DNA of 64,000 nucleotides, taken from the NCBI RefSeq assembly GCF_047495875.1, contig NC_092464.1, positions 23,530,865 to 23,594,864 on the forward strand. The letters run 5' to 3'. A program made the translations under genes and the position numbers. Origin of the DNA: Pithys albifrons albifrons. Its lineage: Eukaryota > Chordata > Aves > Passeriformes > Thamnophilidae. Shown here piece by piece: positions 46,801 through 59,148 of the stretch (position 1 is its first letter; each line of letters begins with the position of its first letter). A model generated the notes under the pieces. It saw only the letters and a list, made by a program, of their open reading frames with translations. It ran no database searches and was not told where the DNA came from.

Positions 46801-49800
46801 TGTAACCTTATCCTTGTCTTTCAAGGACTGGCTAGATTTTGGGCCAGTCAGTCACACAACCTGATGCACAGAGGTGTCATCTGCTTGCAAGAAGGTGTTC
46901 CTGTCCAGCCAGCTAATTCTGAGCAAAACCGTGAGTGTGACTGGGCTGCTGGGCTGGCAATACAAGTGCTTGCCTTATTATTAGCTTGCTAGTGCAAAAC
47001 ATGAGGAGCAATTGGCTATCAGAAAAAGAAAACAAATTAAGGCATGGCTCAGTGGAAAACAATGACATTGTGGTTTTCTTTGGAATCAGAATGTTTCCTT
47101 ACTATTTGCCATGAGAAATTCACTATAATTATAAGGAAGCATTGTTTCTTTTCCAGACTTACCTCTATCCTTTGAGTGGGTGGTTGTGGGCAATATATTG
47201 AAAAAAAAATATGCTGAGATTCAGCTGCTGTAAATCAGTAACTGGTGCAAATCAGTGCAGCTCTGTTTACTTACACTGATGCACATCTTTGCAGGCATCT
47301 TCCTTCTTGGCCCCATACATCATAGAAATATACTTATTTGCCATGTAAAATCCTTCTCTAAGAAGGCTGTGTACACAAGTGTTATGGAGCTGTAATTGCA
47401 AACATTTTTGCATGCAGGTGACACTGAACAGAAAAGCAGTTGCAAGCACTTTGTGTATAATACTAATGCAGCTGAAGCCATTCTGAACAGCAGTGCTGGT
47501 CTGTTATCCAAAAACTTATCTTGCAAGATAGTATTGTACTGTAAAAAAAACCACAGGCACATTCATAAACCTGGTCTGAATATTGACTGTTTAGGGAAGA
47601 TGATAAAGGATTAATCATCAAATAGTTGCATTGCTTTCTGTTTTGTAAATAAAGGGACAATATTTAATACACCTGAATCTTCTCTTTTCCCTTTCTTCTT
47701 TTACTTGTGTCTGAATTGCACATTGTATGCCAAAAGTGGGTTTTCTGAAGAGCATTGTCATGGCCAAAATGCTGTTTATAATCTGTAGCTCAAGTTGAAA
47801 CATCCTTAAGGTTGAAAATGTCTAAAAATCAATGTGAAGCAGTTTTAGATGATGATTTTAGGGACAGGTTATGAGAATCTAAGATTGATATGTCTTGCCT
47901 GTCTGCACATGTTTCTTAAAAGACTTCAAGAATAATAGCTAATTTCTTCTACCCTCTTAAGACCTGGTAAAAATAAATTGCTTTTTCTGTCGTGGTGTCT
48001 GGGGGAAACATCCCCTTCAACTCATGAACATGCCTTGAGGTATCATTTGCAGTAGGGCTCATGGAGTAAAGGTATACTTTAATACCTGTTTTAGTGTTTC
48101 AGTAATCGGCATCCTAGACTATGTATTAATTTAGCAAGATGCTGAGCACTTACCATAAGATTGTCTTCAACTATAACTGCCATTTACACAAGTTACTGAT
48201 CCTTAGTGGTAATTGAGCTGAAGCAAAAGTTGCATAAATTTTGTATCGCTGAACTGACCCTTCAGGAAAAACAGAGGGAAAACAGCCAGGGATTTTATCA
48301 ATCCTTGAGGTATCCTTCATGTCTCATTTTGGTGTGCATACATGATGTTGCCCTGATTACTTAGAAAGAGGCCTTAATAATTTGGATGTTGGAGATCCTG
48401 TGCATTTTGGTATGATCTGCTCTGGTCTGATGACTGAGATATTTGGGTAATGACATTGTTATGCTGCTGAAGCAGCTTGTTAAAATGTGCTAATACTTCT
48501 TCCTCTTGGAAAGGGAGGGGCAGGGATGATGTCCTGCTGATATCATATTGCTTTATCAACTTCTCAGCAGTTCAAAGCAGTGTAATAACTGTAGCCAGGG
48601 AAAATCCTCTTTTGTTTGTTTAGTGGGTCTTTTCATGAAACCACTGCAATAAGCTATTCCATAAAAAAGATATCATCAGACCAGTAAATGTAGCTGAAAA
48701 CTAAGTATAGTGAAACACCTGTTTCTTACTAAACTGGGCTTCATTTACTTTCAATAAAATGTACTTTCAGTGTAGCTTCCTACTACTTCTGCTTTACATT
48801 ACCTTATTCTTGCAAATGTTTTCATGTGTTCTTTTTCTTTTGTGGCCTTTTAACTAGCTTAATGATAACATTGTGCTGCTCATCTGCATTCCTCACATAG
48901 TCCAAGAGAACAGCTGTACCTACAGTGTTGAGAGGTTGTTTTTTCTCTCTGATAGCTTATGTAGTTGATTGTCCATGTTTCATTGGTGTAACATCTCCCT
49001 TTCTTCTAATGTGGTCAGATCTTTAAAATTTACCTCTGAAATGTTCTGATATGCCTTGTACTGCAGAGTTGCTCATGTTAAAGAATTTGTCATTTTATTG
49101 TTCTTGTATCTGATGCCCCATAATTTTCCAGCCTTTGTGTCATCAATATTTCAGACGATGCATTTCTGAGGACCTTAATGTATTAGGGGTGGGGGATAAG
49201 AATTTTTAACTCCAGTCTTTCTTTCCTCTTTATCATTATTGACTACTAGTGGTACCAAAGCTCATTGTCATATATCTATGCAAATCTTCCTTTTTTATTT
49301 GCATATTCTCTTTATTTAGTTATCCATTTCCCCTTCTGTTCTGCTCCTGTGATTCAGAAAGACAGTATAAAACTCTTGCTTTTGGAGCAGCAAAATGCTG
49401 CTGTTTGGAATGAATGCACCAAGCATCATGCTGTGATTTGTTGTAGGAAGAACACTTGAAACTGTATCACTTGAAATGGATTTTAAGTGATAGACATTTT
49501 CAAAAGTGATTTGATTTGGGAATTCTGATAAGGTTCCATGTAGGAGTCAGCTGGATATTTAGACATCCAAGAAGAGTACTCTTATATCCACTGCATATAC
49601 CCATCAGAATTGGAGCTCATTATTAATGCCCTCACTGTTTCAGAAATACTGTAACACCTGGACCTGCACATTTTTCAAATGGCAGTATGACTGGCTGCCT
49701 TTATTTTCTGCAGATTGTCACGTAAAACAACTTGACAGAATATTCACTGCATCACTGAGCTCCATGTGGCTGCACGAATCTATTCCAAATTGAGATTATT

Positions 49801-52800
49801 ACAAGATCAAGACCTTAGCTGGCAAAATAAGGTCTGGATGATCTGATCAGATATTAATGTCACGCTGTTCTATGATGCTAAGCACCAGGCTTCATATATA
49901 GGTCTTGGTATGTGTTACCTCCCCTGGTTTTTCTGGGTGAGAAAAAAATTCTTATGATACTACTATTTTTTTTTTCCCAGACAGTGAGTTCAAGCAGCTT
50001 AGTCAGCCCAGCTATAATATTCTATCTGCCTTAGCACAACAGCTTTCCTCTCCAGTGCAGATATATTTCTACCATTTAAGCAGCTCATGTCACAAGCTTC
50101 TGTTGTGCCATGCATATGCAGTTCCTTGTGCGTAAGGAATGGTGAGTCCCCTTGTGTTATCATAACAAGGCACACATTCCTCCAGTGTGTTGTGACTGGG
50201 CACTAGGCCAGAGACAAAAGGTTTCCAGTGTCACAGAAGTACAGTGTGCACTTCACTGCTTTGGAGCGGGGATTTGTTCTGGGGAAATGTTGGTTGGTTC
50301 TCTAAATACCATTGGGTCCAGTCCTGGTGTGATGATATCCATTATGGGGAAGGGATGTGATCCCAAATGTTCTGGATTGTTCAAACTCTTGTAGTTAAAT
50401 AACACTATAGTGAGAAAACAAATTTATTTTAAATAAAAATGTTTTTCTTGCTATTTATCATGATTCATGGGAAGATGCACAAATTTGGTCTGTTAATTAT
50501 TTAAATAAGCTCTTCAGCTGAATGGCAACTTTAAGCCTTTAATTATCCTGATGCAATGGTGTAGCTTTGCCCATGCCAATGAGATTGGACACTGCAACAC
50601 TAGGTAGGAATTCATGTGTGTAAACTGAGCCAGTTTTATGGTCTTCAAAAAGGCCATAAAGCCAGCTTTATGATCCAAAGGCAGCGTTGCTTTTCTGATA
50701 AGCCAGCATTTAAAAAAAAAATCTTATGTAGTGCATACCTGAAATTCAAATGAGCCAGCTGCTGAGCCAGCACAGCAGGGCTTCTGGAAGTACATTTCAT
50801 AAAAACCTCCCACAGAGTTTTGGCTTTTTTTTTCCCCATTCTAGTTTAGAGAAAAAAGTCAGTAAAAAAGTTAGAACAATTAGAGGGCTCTGCAACCTAA
50901 ACAGGATAGGAAGTGTGAAATGCAAAGTATGTACTCTTCTGTACAGAGGACATCACAGCAGATTTTAAAAGAACTGTAAACAAGCATGACTTGTGAGCCA
51001 AAGGGTCCTTCTGACAGAAAATTGTTGTCTTCCTTTGCAGTAAAGAAAACCATTCTGTTTCTTCCCAAATGGTAAGAAAGGGATCTTCCAGCACAGATAT
51101 CAGGAGCAACTGCTTCTTCATATTTATTCACACCAATATCTTCATGAAATTATTCCCTTTATGTAATCTTACTTGAGAGCTCACAAGCTCTGTCAATGCC
51201 AGAGAAGTAAACTTTTCTTCTTGGAGGGAGAGAAATCTGTTGAGGTCAGCTTGGTCTTCTGTATGAATATTCTTCCCAGTCTTTTCATGATCCACAGCTT
51301 TGAGGCCAATAAAAGCTTTCAAATTCTCTTATCTTCTTACTAAGGATCACTTTCATCCTGTTGAGGTCTTTTATAGTTTTTGCAGCTCCAAAGCAGGTAT
51401 CAGAGACATTAAATCTAGTTTAATGTCAGAATTTTTTATTCTGGTTATGGGATTGTTTACTGATGGAAAGAGACTCCTCAGCACAGGTGGCTGGGAAAGA
51501 GGAAGGAAGAGGTTCTCTGATCTGCTTCTTTAACCACTTCAGTATAGGACATTCCTTACAGTGGAGCTGTCTTTTCACTTTGGAGCTGAACAATGTCTCC
51601 TTTTAATGTGTACATCACTTTTTAATTAACTTTTGATTTGGCAAAATTACTGCCTGGTTGCACTGGTTTGAAGGAATCTGAAATCTCTGTCAGGAGTTTC
51701 CTTTTTTCCCTTTTGCTGGTAATTTCGGATTCTGTCTCTACAGCATAGGCCCTTTGTGTTTTCAAAATAAGTTTGCCAAATCCTGTTTTCTTAGCTTTTT
51801 TTTAGAATTCTTCTCATGCACATAAACATTTTAGTAAGAATCACTAAATAAAAGAGGTTTCTTCCACCGTGTGAACCTTTAAGAATGTATTTAAGTAAGG
51901 CTTCCATATTTTAAATCTTAAGGACAACGAATAGACTTGTAGTCTTTATTTTTCATGAATCCAAATAAACATATTGTTGCCATATTAGCTGATAGACATT
52001 GTTTCTTTAGCAAAAAATTAGGTGACTTTTTCATTGCAGGTGCAAATCCTGGAACAACCCCAGCCTTCCCAGTGGTAAAATGTGTTCAGCCTCAATCTAA
52101 CAAATGTGTAAGCACCTTACACAAATAAACAGATTTACTGGCCCTTATGGGGAGCAAACTGCAAAACGGAACTGCTAAGCTCCTGGTGTGAAGAAATGAC
52201 TGATATTGAGGTATTCCATTTCTGACTCTATCTTTTGGATATTAAACTTGACACTCAGCTGTCGCCCCTCAAGGCCAGCAGAGGGTTGAAGGAAGCCTTA
52301 CTGCAGTTGTCATTCAGCAGGCTCTGAGTCAGGATGCATAATGCACAAATAGTTGCTGAATTTTTTTAACCTGTTATACTAAACCCAAATGCAACTTGAA
52401 GGACGAAGTTCATCCTTTGATCTTCACTACTGCATGTATTTCATGCTCACGGACATTATCAGGTCATAATACAGCACCTACCCTGATTGTGGAAGATGTG
52501 GTTGAGATGTACCTACCAGTGACTTCTCTGGAGGAAAATGTGGCTGTAGATGGATCGTCTGGACAAATGACTTAGCACCAGGACAGACTGCAAGAGAGAG
52601 AGATCACATAAGCTTCTCCTCTTCCAGAACAAATGGGAAATTCTGTGTTCAGAGCCGGCTCTGAAGTGGTGAAGCTGCCTTAGAAAAATGCTGGAACTTA
52701 GACTGCCTCTCAGGAGCCAAATCTAAAGCAGTAATGTACTTTCCTCTAATGAAAAGAACTCCTAGGTTTTTAACTAAGTTGAAAACTTCATTAAGTATAT

Positions 52801-53441
52801 GTATTTTAGAAGAATAGATCAGATTTTTTTGAAAAACTGAACATCTGAAACCTCCAAATCTCACTCAACAGAAAGATTGCTGATTTGGAAATGGCTCTGC
52901 AATGCTTATTCCTTTCCTCTTTGATTAAGTTCAGTTCCTCAGACAGCTGTTGTCTCCCATGGTACATCACAGCCAAGGAGTCACTAAATGCAATATGTTT
53001 TACCCAGCAAACAGGAAGACTGGAACAGAAATCTTGAACATCCTTAAAAGTAAAAAATTAAAAAACAAAACAAGGGAAAAAAAGAAACACACCAAGAAAC
53101 ATTTTTACACTCAGCTTGTAAGTCTTTCTAGTTAAAATTCCAGGACATTTTTCAACAACATGCTCTTTTTTTTTTCTTTTTTAATGGAAAAAAATGCATT
53201 CTCCTGACATGTTTTTTACTAAACTTTGTTTACTCATCAGGTTGACATAACATTAAAAAAATTTAAAATTCTGTGTATTGCTTAACCTGATTTCCATAAA
53301 CCTTGTCTGATGAAAGGCAGCTTATTTGCATGCTAGTCTTGTTTTTCATTCTGCTCTCAATAATACCACAGGCTGCATGTTCTTTGTCTTGCTGAAGTCC
53401 AAACCATCACCTTTCTTCAGGATCATCAGATCTAACAAGGG

Positions 53442-53973
53442 TTAAAGCATTATTTCAGTAGTATGCAGCTTTGTATATTCAAAACTTGTAGTGTGAAGGG
53501 AAATGCTTTTCTTCATTAATTCTGCCAGCAGTTGGGAAAGAGCTGGTAGGAAAGATTTGCACTGCTGCTCATCTAATGCATGGCAGTAATGTAGGATGTT
53601 TTTGCATTCAAAGCAGGATATAGGACAACATGAGTAATTGTGTTGGGAAAGTGCAGTAAAGCTCACCATAAAGTAATTATTTCTTTGCACACCAGGGAAC
53701 GATGAGTCTTTTGCAAAATCAGATGCAAAACTCAAACATTTTTCTTCCATTAAAAAATTAAGGCAGTGCAATAGCCCTTAATGCACTTATGTTGCATTTC
53801 CTGGGAAGTCTTTCCATATCACACTTGTGTATAGAGATTTGAACAGCAGGTTCTGCTTTCATAACTTTCTGTGAAACTGTAACCATATCAACTGGCAGTA
53901 TAGATATTTGGCCCTCAGTACCCTGATCTACTGTTTTGGGGGTTTTTTTTGTATATATAAATAGATTTCTCAC
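53442..53973 (-). pseudogene. Possible decayed antisense coding remnant, source unknown
   Basis: Two adjoining minus-strand frames (53758-53973, then 53442-53771 in another frame) together give about 175 residues. Their amino-acid usage looks more protein-like than that of most intronic frames here: mixed charge, few runs, and segments such as HALDEQQCKSFLPALSQLLA. A further open minus-strand stretch near 52800-52980 includes QLSEELNLIKEERNKHCRA. If real, this would be an old processed pseudogene broken by frameshifts. I recognise no parent protein, found no poly(A) tail or target duplication, and cannot exclude chance. Confidence 0.18.
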
Positions 53974-56900
53974 CCTACAAATGAAATTAGAATCTGATTT
54001 TGAATAGCAAGTTTCAAATGAGAGGATTGATCTACCTCATTCATTAGAGAATTAAAGAGCATAGATTGTTGTCTGCAGTGTGGAACAGCAGAATCTTAGT
54101 AGGTTTTGGAGTTTTCTTTGCAGAAACCATAACCATCCTGATCTCTGGAACACATTGATTCCATTTCAAATTTGAGAATTGTAGATTATTCTTTTGTTAG
54201 GAACTGAATTTTTTTAAAAATAGGATATTAAACCAGGCAAGTTGATGTTTACCTCACTGAGAAACAGATTACTAGTATAGAAAGCAAAAAAGTTATTCTT
54301 AATTTTTCAAATAATTCTTAATGCTAAATAAAAGCTTCTTTCCAATATTAAGTTGGGGCTTGATTGCCATGACAGTACTGGTTATTTTTAGGGGTTTGGA
54401 ACATGAAATGGAAATTAAAAGTTTTAAAATGTAGAAGAAGCAGAGCTCATGATGGCATGCTTGGGATGAGATGTGGATCATAAGAGGGGACGGTAGGGGC
54501 TAGGAGGCCACCTGTAAAATAAGAGCTGCTGCTGCTCATTTGTTGTCCCAGGCTGCTGTGCCTCCTGTATCTTCCACTGCCACTGCTAAGGTCACACTTG
54601 CTCTCCAGCACTGGCAGCATAGAGTGGTTTTTAACACGAGTAATCAGTTAAATGCCAAGATGTTGCCAGTGGTCTGGTCTGGGTGAGTAGTCTACTGCTA
54701 AGTGACAGTGGGTTTGAGTATAATGAGATGACTGTTGGGTTCTCCCTTCCTCCTCCACTTTCCTTTCTCATGTTGGTCCCTTAATTCTCTTTTGTAAGCC
54801 GCAAATCCTTCTCCACCGTGCTGTTATCTGTGAAGTGCACTTTGCTTTGTTTGCAGCAGGTGACAAAACTCATTGCTTTGGATTACTTAATCCCACCTCA
54901 TCAAAATGGAATTGATTACTGCTTAAAAGCATCACTACAAGGTGATGCTTACAAATTTCTTTTTGTTGACATACCTATGAGCAGTGACTGTTTCATCTTA
55001 TCCAAACCCACAGTTGTTTACCTGCTGCCCTTTCCTCCTTTTTTGTTGATTGATACCCACGTATTGTGAATTTCTGTACTGTGTATGTTAAAAATTGTGT
55101 GGAAGAAGGATGATCTTTATGGTGTTTGTACTATGCATTATAATAAAGTGTTTGGATCCTTGCCTGAACTACCAAGTGCCCCTACCTTACAAATGGTTGA
55201 CATTTAGGTGATAGAAGACCCCTAGTTCTTTTCAGCCTGACTGCTACCCTTCAGAGAAGGTGTAAATATTGTAGGTGGTTTGAGTACTCCAACGCACAGA
55301 ACTTGTTTTTAGCTGGATCTTAAGTGCTGTAGCAGCTGATGTGCTGGAATATTATTGAAGAAACAGATTGGAAAACTAGTGAAACAAAATATTGTGAGTC
55401 ACATGTGTTTAATTTAAAAAGTGATCTCCCATCAAATTCTCTGTGCTGAACCTGATGTTACTCTGAAAATCAGAATAATCTATTTCTGAGATCCAAGTTC
55501 TGTCTTATATTGCTCTGATAACCATGTTACCTTGCATTGGAAGTTTCTGGGTTTGTTAGCTGGTTTTAATACTCATCTGTACAGTTCCTTAGATGCATTT
55601 GCCTCATCTAAAATGAGGCAATTAAGAATACACTTTTTTAAAGGTGTGGCTTATTTTCTTACATTCATAATGTTTCATGAGAAAATATTCCTTTGATTAA
55701 CTAAGAGGGGTTGCAAAGTTGAGGACTTTAGTTGTAAATTCAAATTGCTGCAAGAGTGAATCTGTTTTTGATCCACGGGCTCCCTCTCCTGGTCTGAGAG
55801 GTACTTGGCACCAGGAGCCTGATGCAGAAGGTAAGTGGAAGTTACTACGAATGGATTTAGTGGCATAATATTGACAGTGTCTCCTAACTTCTATGTTTAA
55901 TGGCAGAATTGTGCTGCCTCTATTAGCAATAATGAAATGAGCATGGGTGTTGAGATGAATCAGGGTTGCAGGGCCAAGATTAATTCAGGTGCCAGTTAAG
56001 AGGTATCACAAGGACTGAAAGCAATGTGCTACTAACAATATTTACAAATAAAATTCAGTGGAATTTGCACATAGAAATAACTGTGTGAACATGTACTCTA
56101 GATGCACTGATACTGTCATCTGTGTGACACCTTGGTTCTCAGCTCCTGCTGATCATACTACATCTAAGCTGGACCGTTTGCCTATTGTATTGGATAGTGG
56201 AGAAAAAATGTATTAATACTCTTAGATCATAAACACGTTAGTATTGTAAATGGCTTAACAAATTTGAGGCCCTAGAGTCATCAAGCACATCTTGTAGGAA
56301 AAAAATTGTATCTATTTTAGTAAGGGTCACTTGCTTTTGCCTTAAGTTTTTAAGCCCATTTCTAAATTTTATGACATAAGTTTGTGGCAGAGTTGAAGAG
56401 AAATTTTTTGTGTTTTACCTTCCCAATCTTGCCTCTAAGATTTTTTTTTCAGCTTGAATTTGTCAACATGAACAAATGTTTACATAGCTTAAGAAGTGAA
56501 ACAAGTATTCTAGAGTGGTCTTTCCTTTAATGCTCTTAATTCATATGTATATTGAGTAGACATGATGAAAAGAAAAATCTCTTTGTGCCAAATGATTTGG
56601 AGTAGATGTTGTTTTTCACATTTTTGGACCAAAGATTTTCATGTTATCTTTGAGCTTGCTTTATGCTGATGTAAGTGACCACAGAATGTCACAGGGCCTC
56701 AAGCTATTCAAGTGCAAAAGATTTTTTCAGAAGACTTTCAGTGCACAGGCTTTTTTACATTGATGACAATGCAAAACAAGCACCAAACTGATGTGAACTG
56801 CCTTCACTTTAGAAAATCAGCCTTTTATTCCAGGTCCTGAGCTTATAATAAATATTCAAAGGAGTCTTTAGCATTTCATTCATGTTAGTACATTTTGAAA

Positions 56901-57777
56901 AGAAAGATCTTATTAGTGAAATCAAATTCCACAACACATTCAGAAATGTATTTCTAGAGCTGCTAATTTAGGTGTTCCTCTTTGCTTTACTTAAAGCAAG
57001 TGCTGACAGTTATGTGTTATGAAGCAAAACCAGGTATGAGAGAACTAATTATAGCAATTCTCTGAATTTACTTACTATTTGTTCCAAAGACATGGAGGGT
57101 GAACTTTTCATGTGACAGAGGATATAAGACACAGGTGAGAAGTGTTAAATACTTTGCTGCTGTGAGTTACTCTGACTTACATTACCAGAAAGAGGACTGC
57201 TGAAGTGAATAGAAACAACACGTAATGCACAAGTCAGTAAAGCCTGTATCTTCTAAGAATTTACTATTTTTATGTATATTGCAGGCACTTACAAATTACA
57301 ACTCCTTGCAGTGCATTCTTGTTCATGCCATACTTGTAATCATCCCTTTCACCATCTTGTAAATTTTCTATCCTGGCATCTATTAGTTATCTGTTCATCT
57401 TATTTAAGTTTATAGGGATTTAAATTATTTCTGAGCTGAATTATCTATCCTCTGTAACATCAGTGCTCTGAGATAGCTTGATACTTGTCAGTGGAAAGTA
57501 GCTTTAACATCTGATTAAAATAGACAACATGACAGGAGCACAGCACTCTTAATCTGCTTTACTGATTTACTTTACTCCACTGGTACCTTGAAACCATTAT
57601 AATAATTTAACTTTTTGTACCTTCTTTCTCCTCCTCATCTGCCAGCTATGAAGTCTATTTAAAGTTTAGATTGTAAGGTACATTGAGCTTACAATGAGAA
57701 GTAGCTTTCTATAGTTCTATGACTTGTTAAGTCTTTTCCATTAAAGCAATGTGCATTTTTTCTTCTTTTATGCACAG

Positions 57778-57841
57778 GTACTCGGAACACCAAATGAAGA
57801 TACGTGGCCTGGAGTCCACTCTTTACCGCATTTTAAACCAG
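57778..57841 (+). CDS. CDK14: CDK14 coding exon: start of CDK insert region
   Basis: The 64-nt exon has 21 codons, VLGTPNEDTWPGVHSLPHFKP, plus the first base of the next codon. In the vertebrate protein that codon is Glu of ERF. L-G-T-P-N-E-D-T-W-P-G is the hallmark CDK/MAPK segment after helix G, leading into the CMGC insert. The acceptor is tatgcacag (57777) and the donor is ccag|gtaggc at 57842. The frame stays open into the intron to a TGA at 57946-57948. Those 35 extra residues do not match CDK14, so the exon ends at 57841. The remaining C-lobe exons lie beyond the window. Confidence 0.96.
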
Positions 57842-58519
57842 GTAGGCTGAAGTACCGAGTTCACGCAAATTCTCTTCTGGAAGTACACAACAGAGATAAT
57901 TGCATCCCTGCCCACAGGCTTCAAAATTACTTGGTATGCAGTGCATGAACCATAATGCACTTCTTCTAGCTGCTTTCTCTTGTGCTCAGGACTCTGTGTG
58001 TGGGGTTCTTTTGTTGGTTTTTTTATTTTGCCTTCTTTTTCATTTTCTTCTGTTTATTACAGTATGAGCCCTGACCTGCTTGCATTCTTTGGCCACTGAG
58101 TATTGTACCTTTCAGATTGCTAGTAGGGTGATTGCTAGTCAGTATTGCTCTTCCACAAAGCACACCAAACTTTGACTAGATGAAACTAGAGAGTAGACAA
58201 AAGTTGTTGTGAAAGCTGAAGTTATTGCTAGATCATCTGTTAGTACCTTTGGGCAATGATTCAATTTTTTAATACATGTTGTATTTGAAGTTGTCATATT
58301 CTACAACCATCCTTGAAAAGCCATTTAACCATCTAATACCTTTTTGTGAGAGGGAGCAGTTTGTTCCCTAGAAACTAGAAGGATGTAGTCGGCTTCGTTA
58401 TGCTATATATGTATGCACGTTTATCTATGTAACATACACAGTCTTGTGAATTTCTGAGTGGGGATCTTAGGAACACAGTTTTTAAACACAGCAAAGCGGG
58501 TGAATGAGTAGGTGATGTG

Positions 58520-58650
58520 TTGGCTGGTGAGGGTGATAAAATGCTGGAACTGGTTGTCCAGAGAGTTTTGCCATCTTCATTCTGTCCAAACTGTGGCAGG
58601 ATGGGACCTGAACAGCGGGTTTGGACTAGATGGTAAAGAGCAGGTTACCA
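58520..58650 (+). mobile_element. Decayed CR1 3'-end fragment, sense
   Basis: Blocks resembling the CR1 pol C-terminus and 3' UTR are visible: gggtgataaaatgctggaac, then ctggttgtccagagag, and later gggtttggactagatgg. The order and spacing fit a diverged CR1 tail. The terminal attctatgattc repeat is not seen, so the 3' end is lost or mutated. Confidence 0.5.
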
Positions 58651-59133
58651 GATGCTGTTGGATGAATGACAAGAGAGAGAGGGAGGGAGAGACAAATCTG
58701 TTGTAAGGCTTACCATTACAGGGAGACAAAGCCTCAAGAAACAGGAATAGAGACAGCTTTCTTGCATGTTGCTTTTCAGACTCTGACCTAGACTTACTGC
58801 TGTACAGTGAAATCACACTGTAGCAATCTCTACTGAATTAGTAGAAACTACTTTAACAAAATTTTTTCACTGAAATTCTAAAAATACTATGGTGTTCTTC
58901 CCTAAAACAGTGTGTCATTGGGTTTAAAAGCTTTTGTGTTTCTCTTTCTTGATACTGATTAAAAGGTGAGCATATATGCAGAATCCTTACAGAAATATAG
59001 TGGTCTGCAACACTAGTCCAAAGACATTGGTTTTAGCAAGAATAGTGAAGAGAAGGAATAAATCTAGAGGTGTCAGTGAGTGCTCCTTGGGTTGATTTGT
59101 TTTTATTCTTTTGCGTGATACAGGAAGTTTTGA

Positions 59134-59148
59134 CCAGTAGATGGCGGC
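59134..59148 (+). promoter_or_regulatory. CTCF-type binding motif
   Basis: The 15-mer ccagtagatggcggc satisfies every position of the commonly used vertebrate CTCF core consensus CCASYAGRKGGCRSY. Whether it is occupied cannot be judged from sequence. It is about 1.3 kb into the last intron of the window, in + orientation. Confidence 0.55.

Larger units (their letters stand above)
40114..57777 (+). other. CDK14: CDK14 intron, 17.7 kb, phase 0
   Basis: The intron runs from gtgagt at 40114 to a T/C-rich tract and cacag at 57777. Recognised contents are the 46-bp palindrome at 41685-41730 and the antisense CR1 tail at 43527-43815. The other stretches (40.1-41.6, 41.8-43.5 and 43.9-57.7 kb) are AT-rich with only chance-length reading frames. 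The possible exception is the antisense frames at 53442-53973, listed separately. Confidence 0.9.

Noticed and set aside
52273..52285. Second CTCF site
   Set aside because: The ggccagcagaggg core is good, but the following ggc-type bases are replaced by ttg, so I did not list it as a feature.
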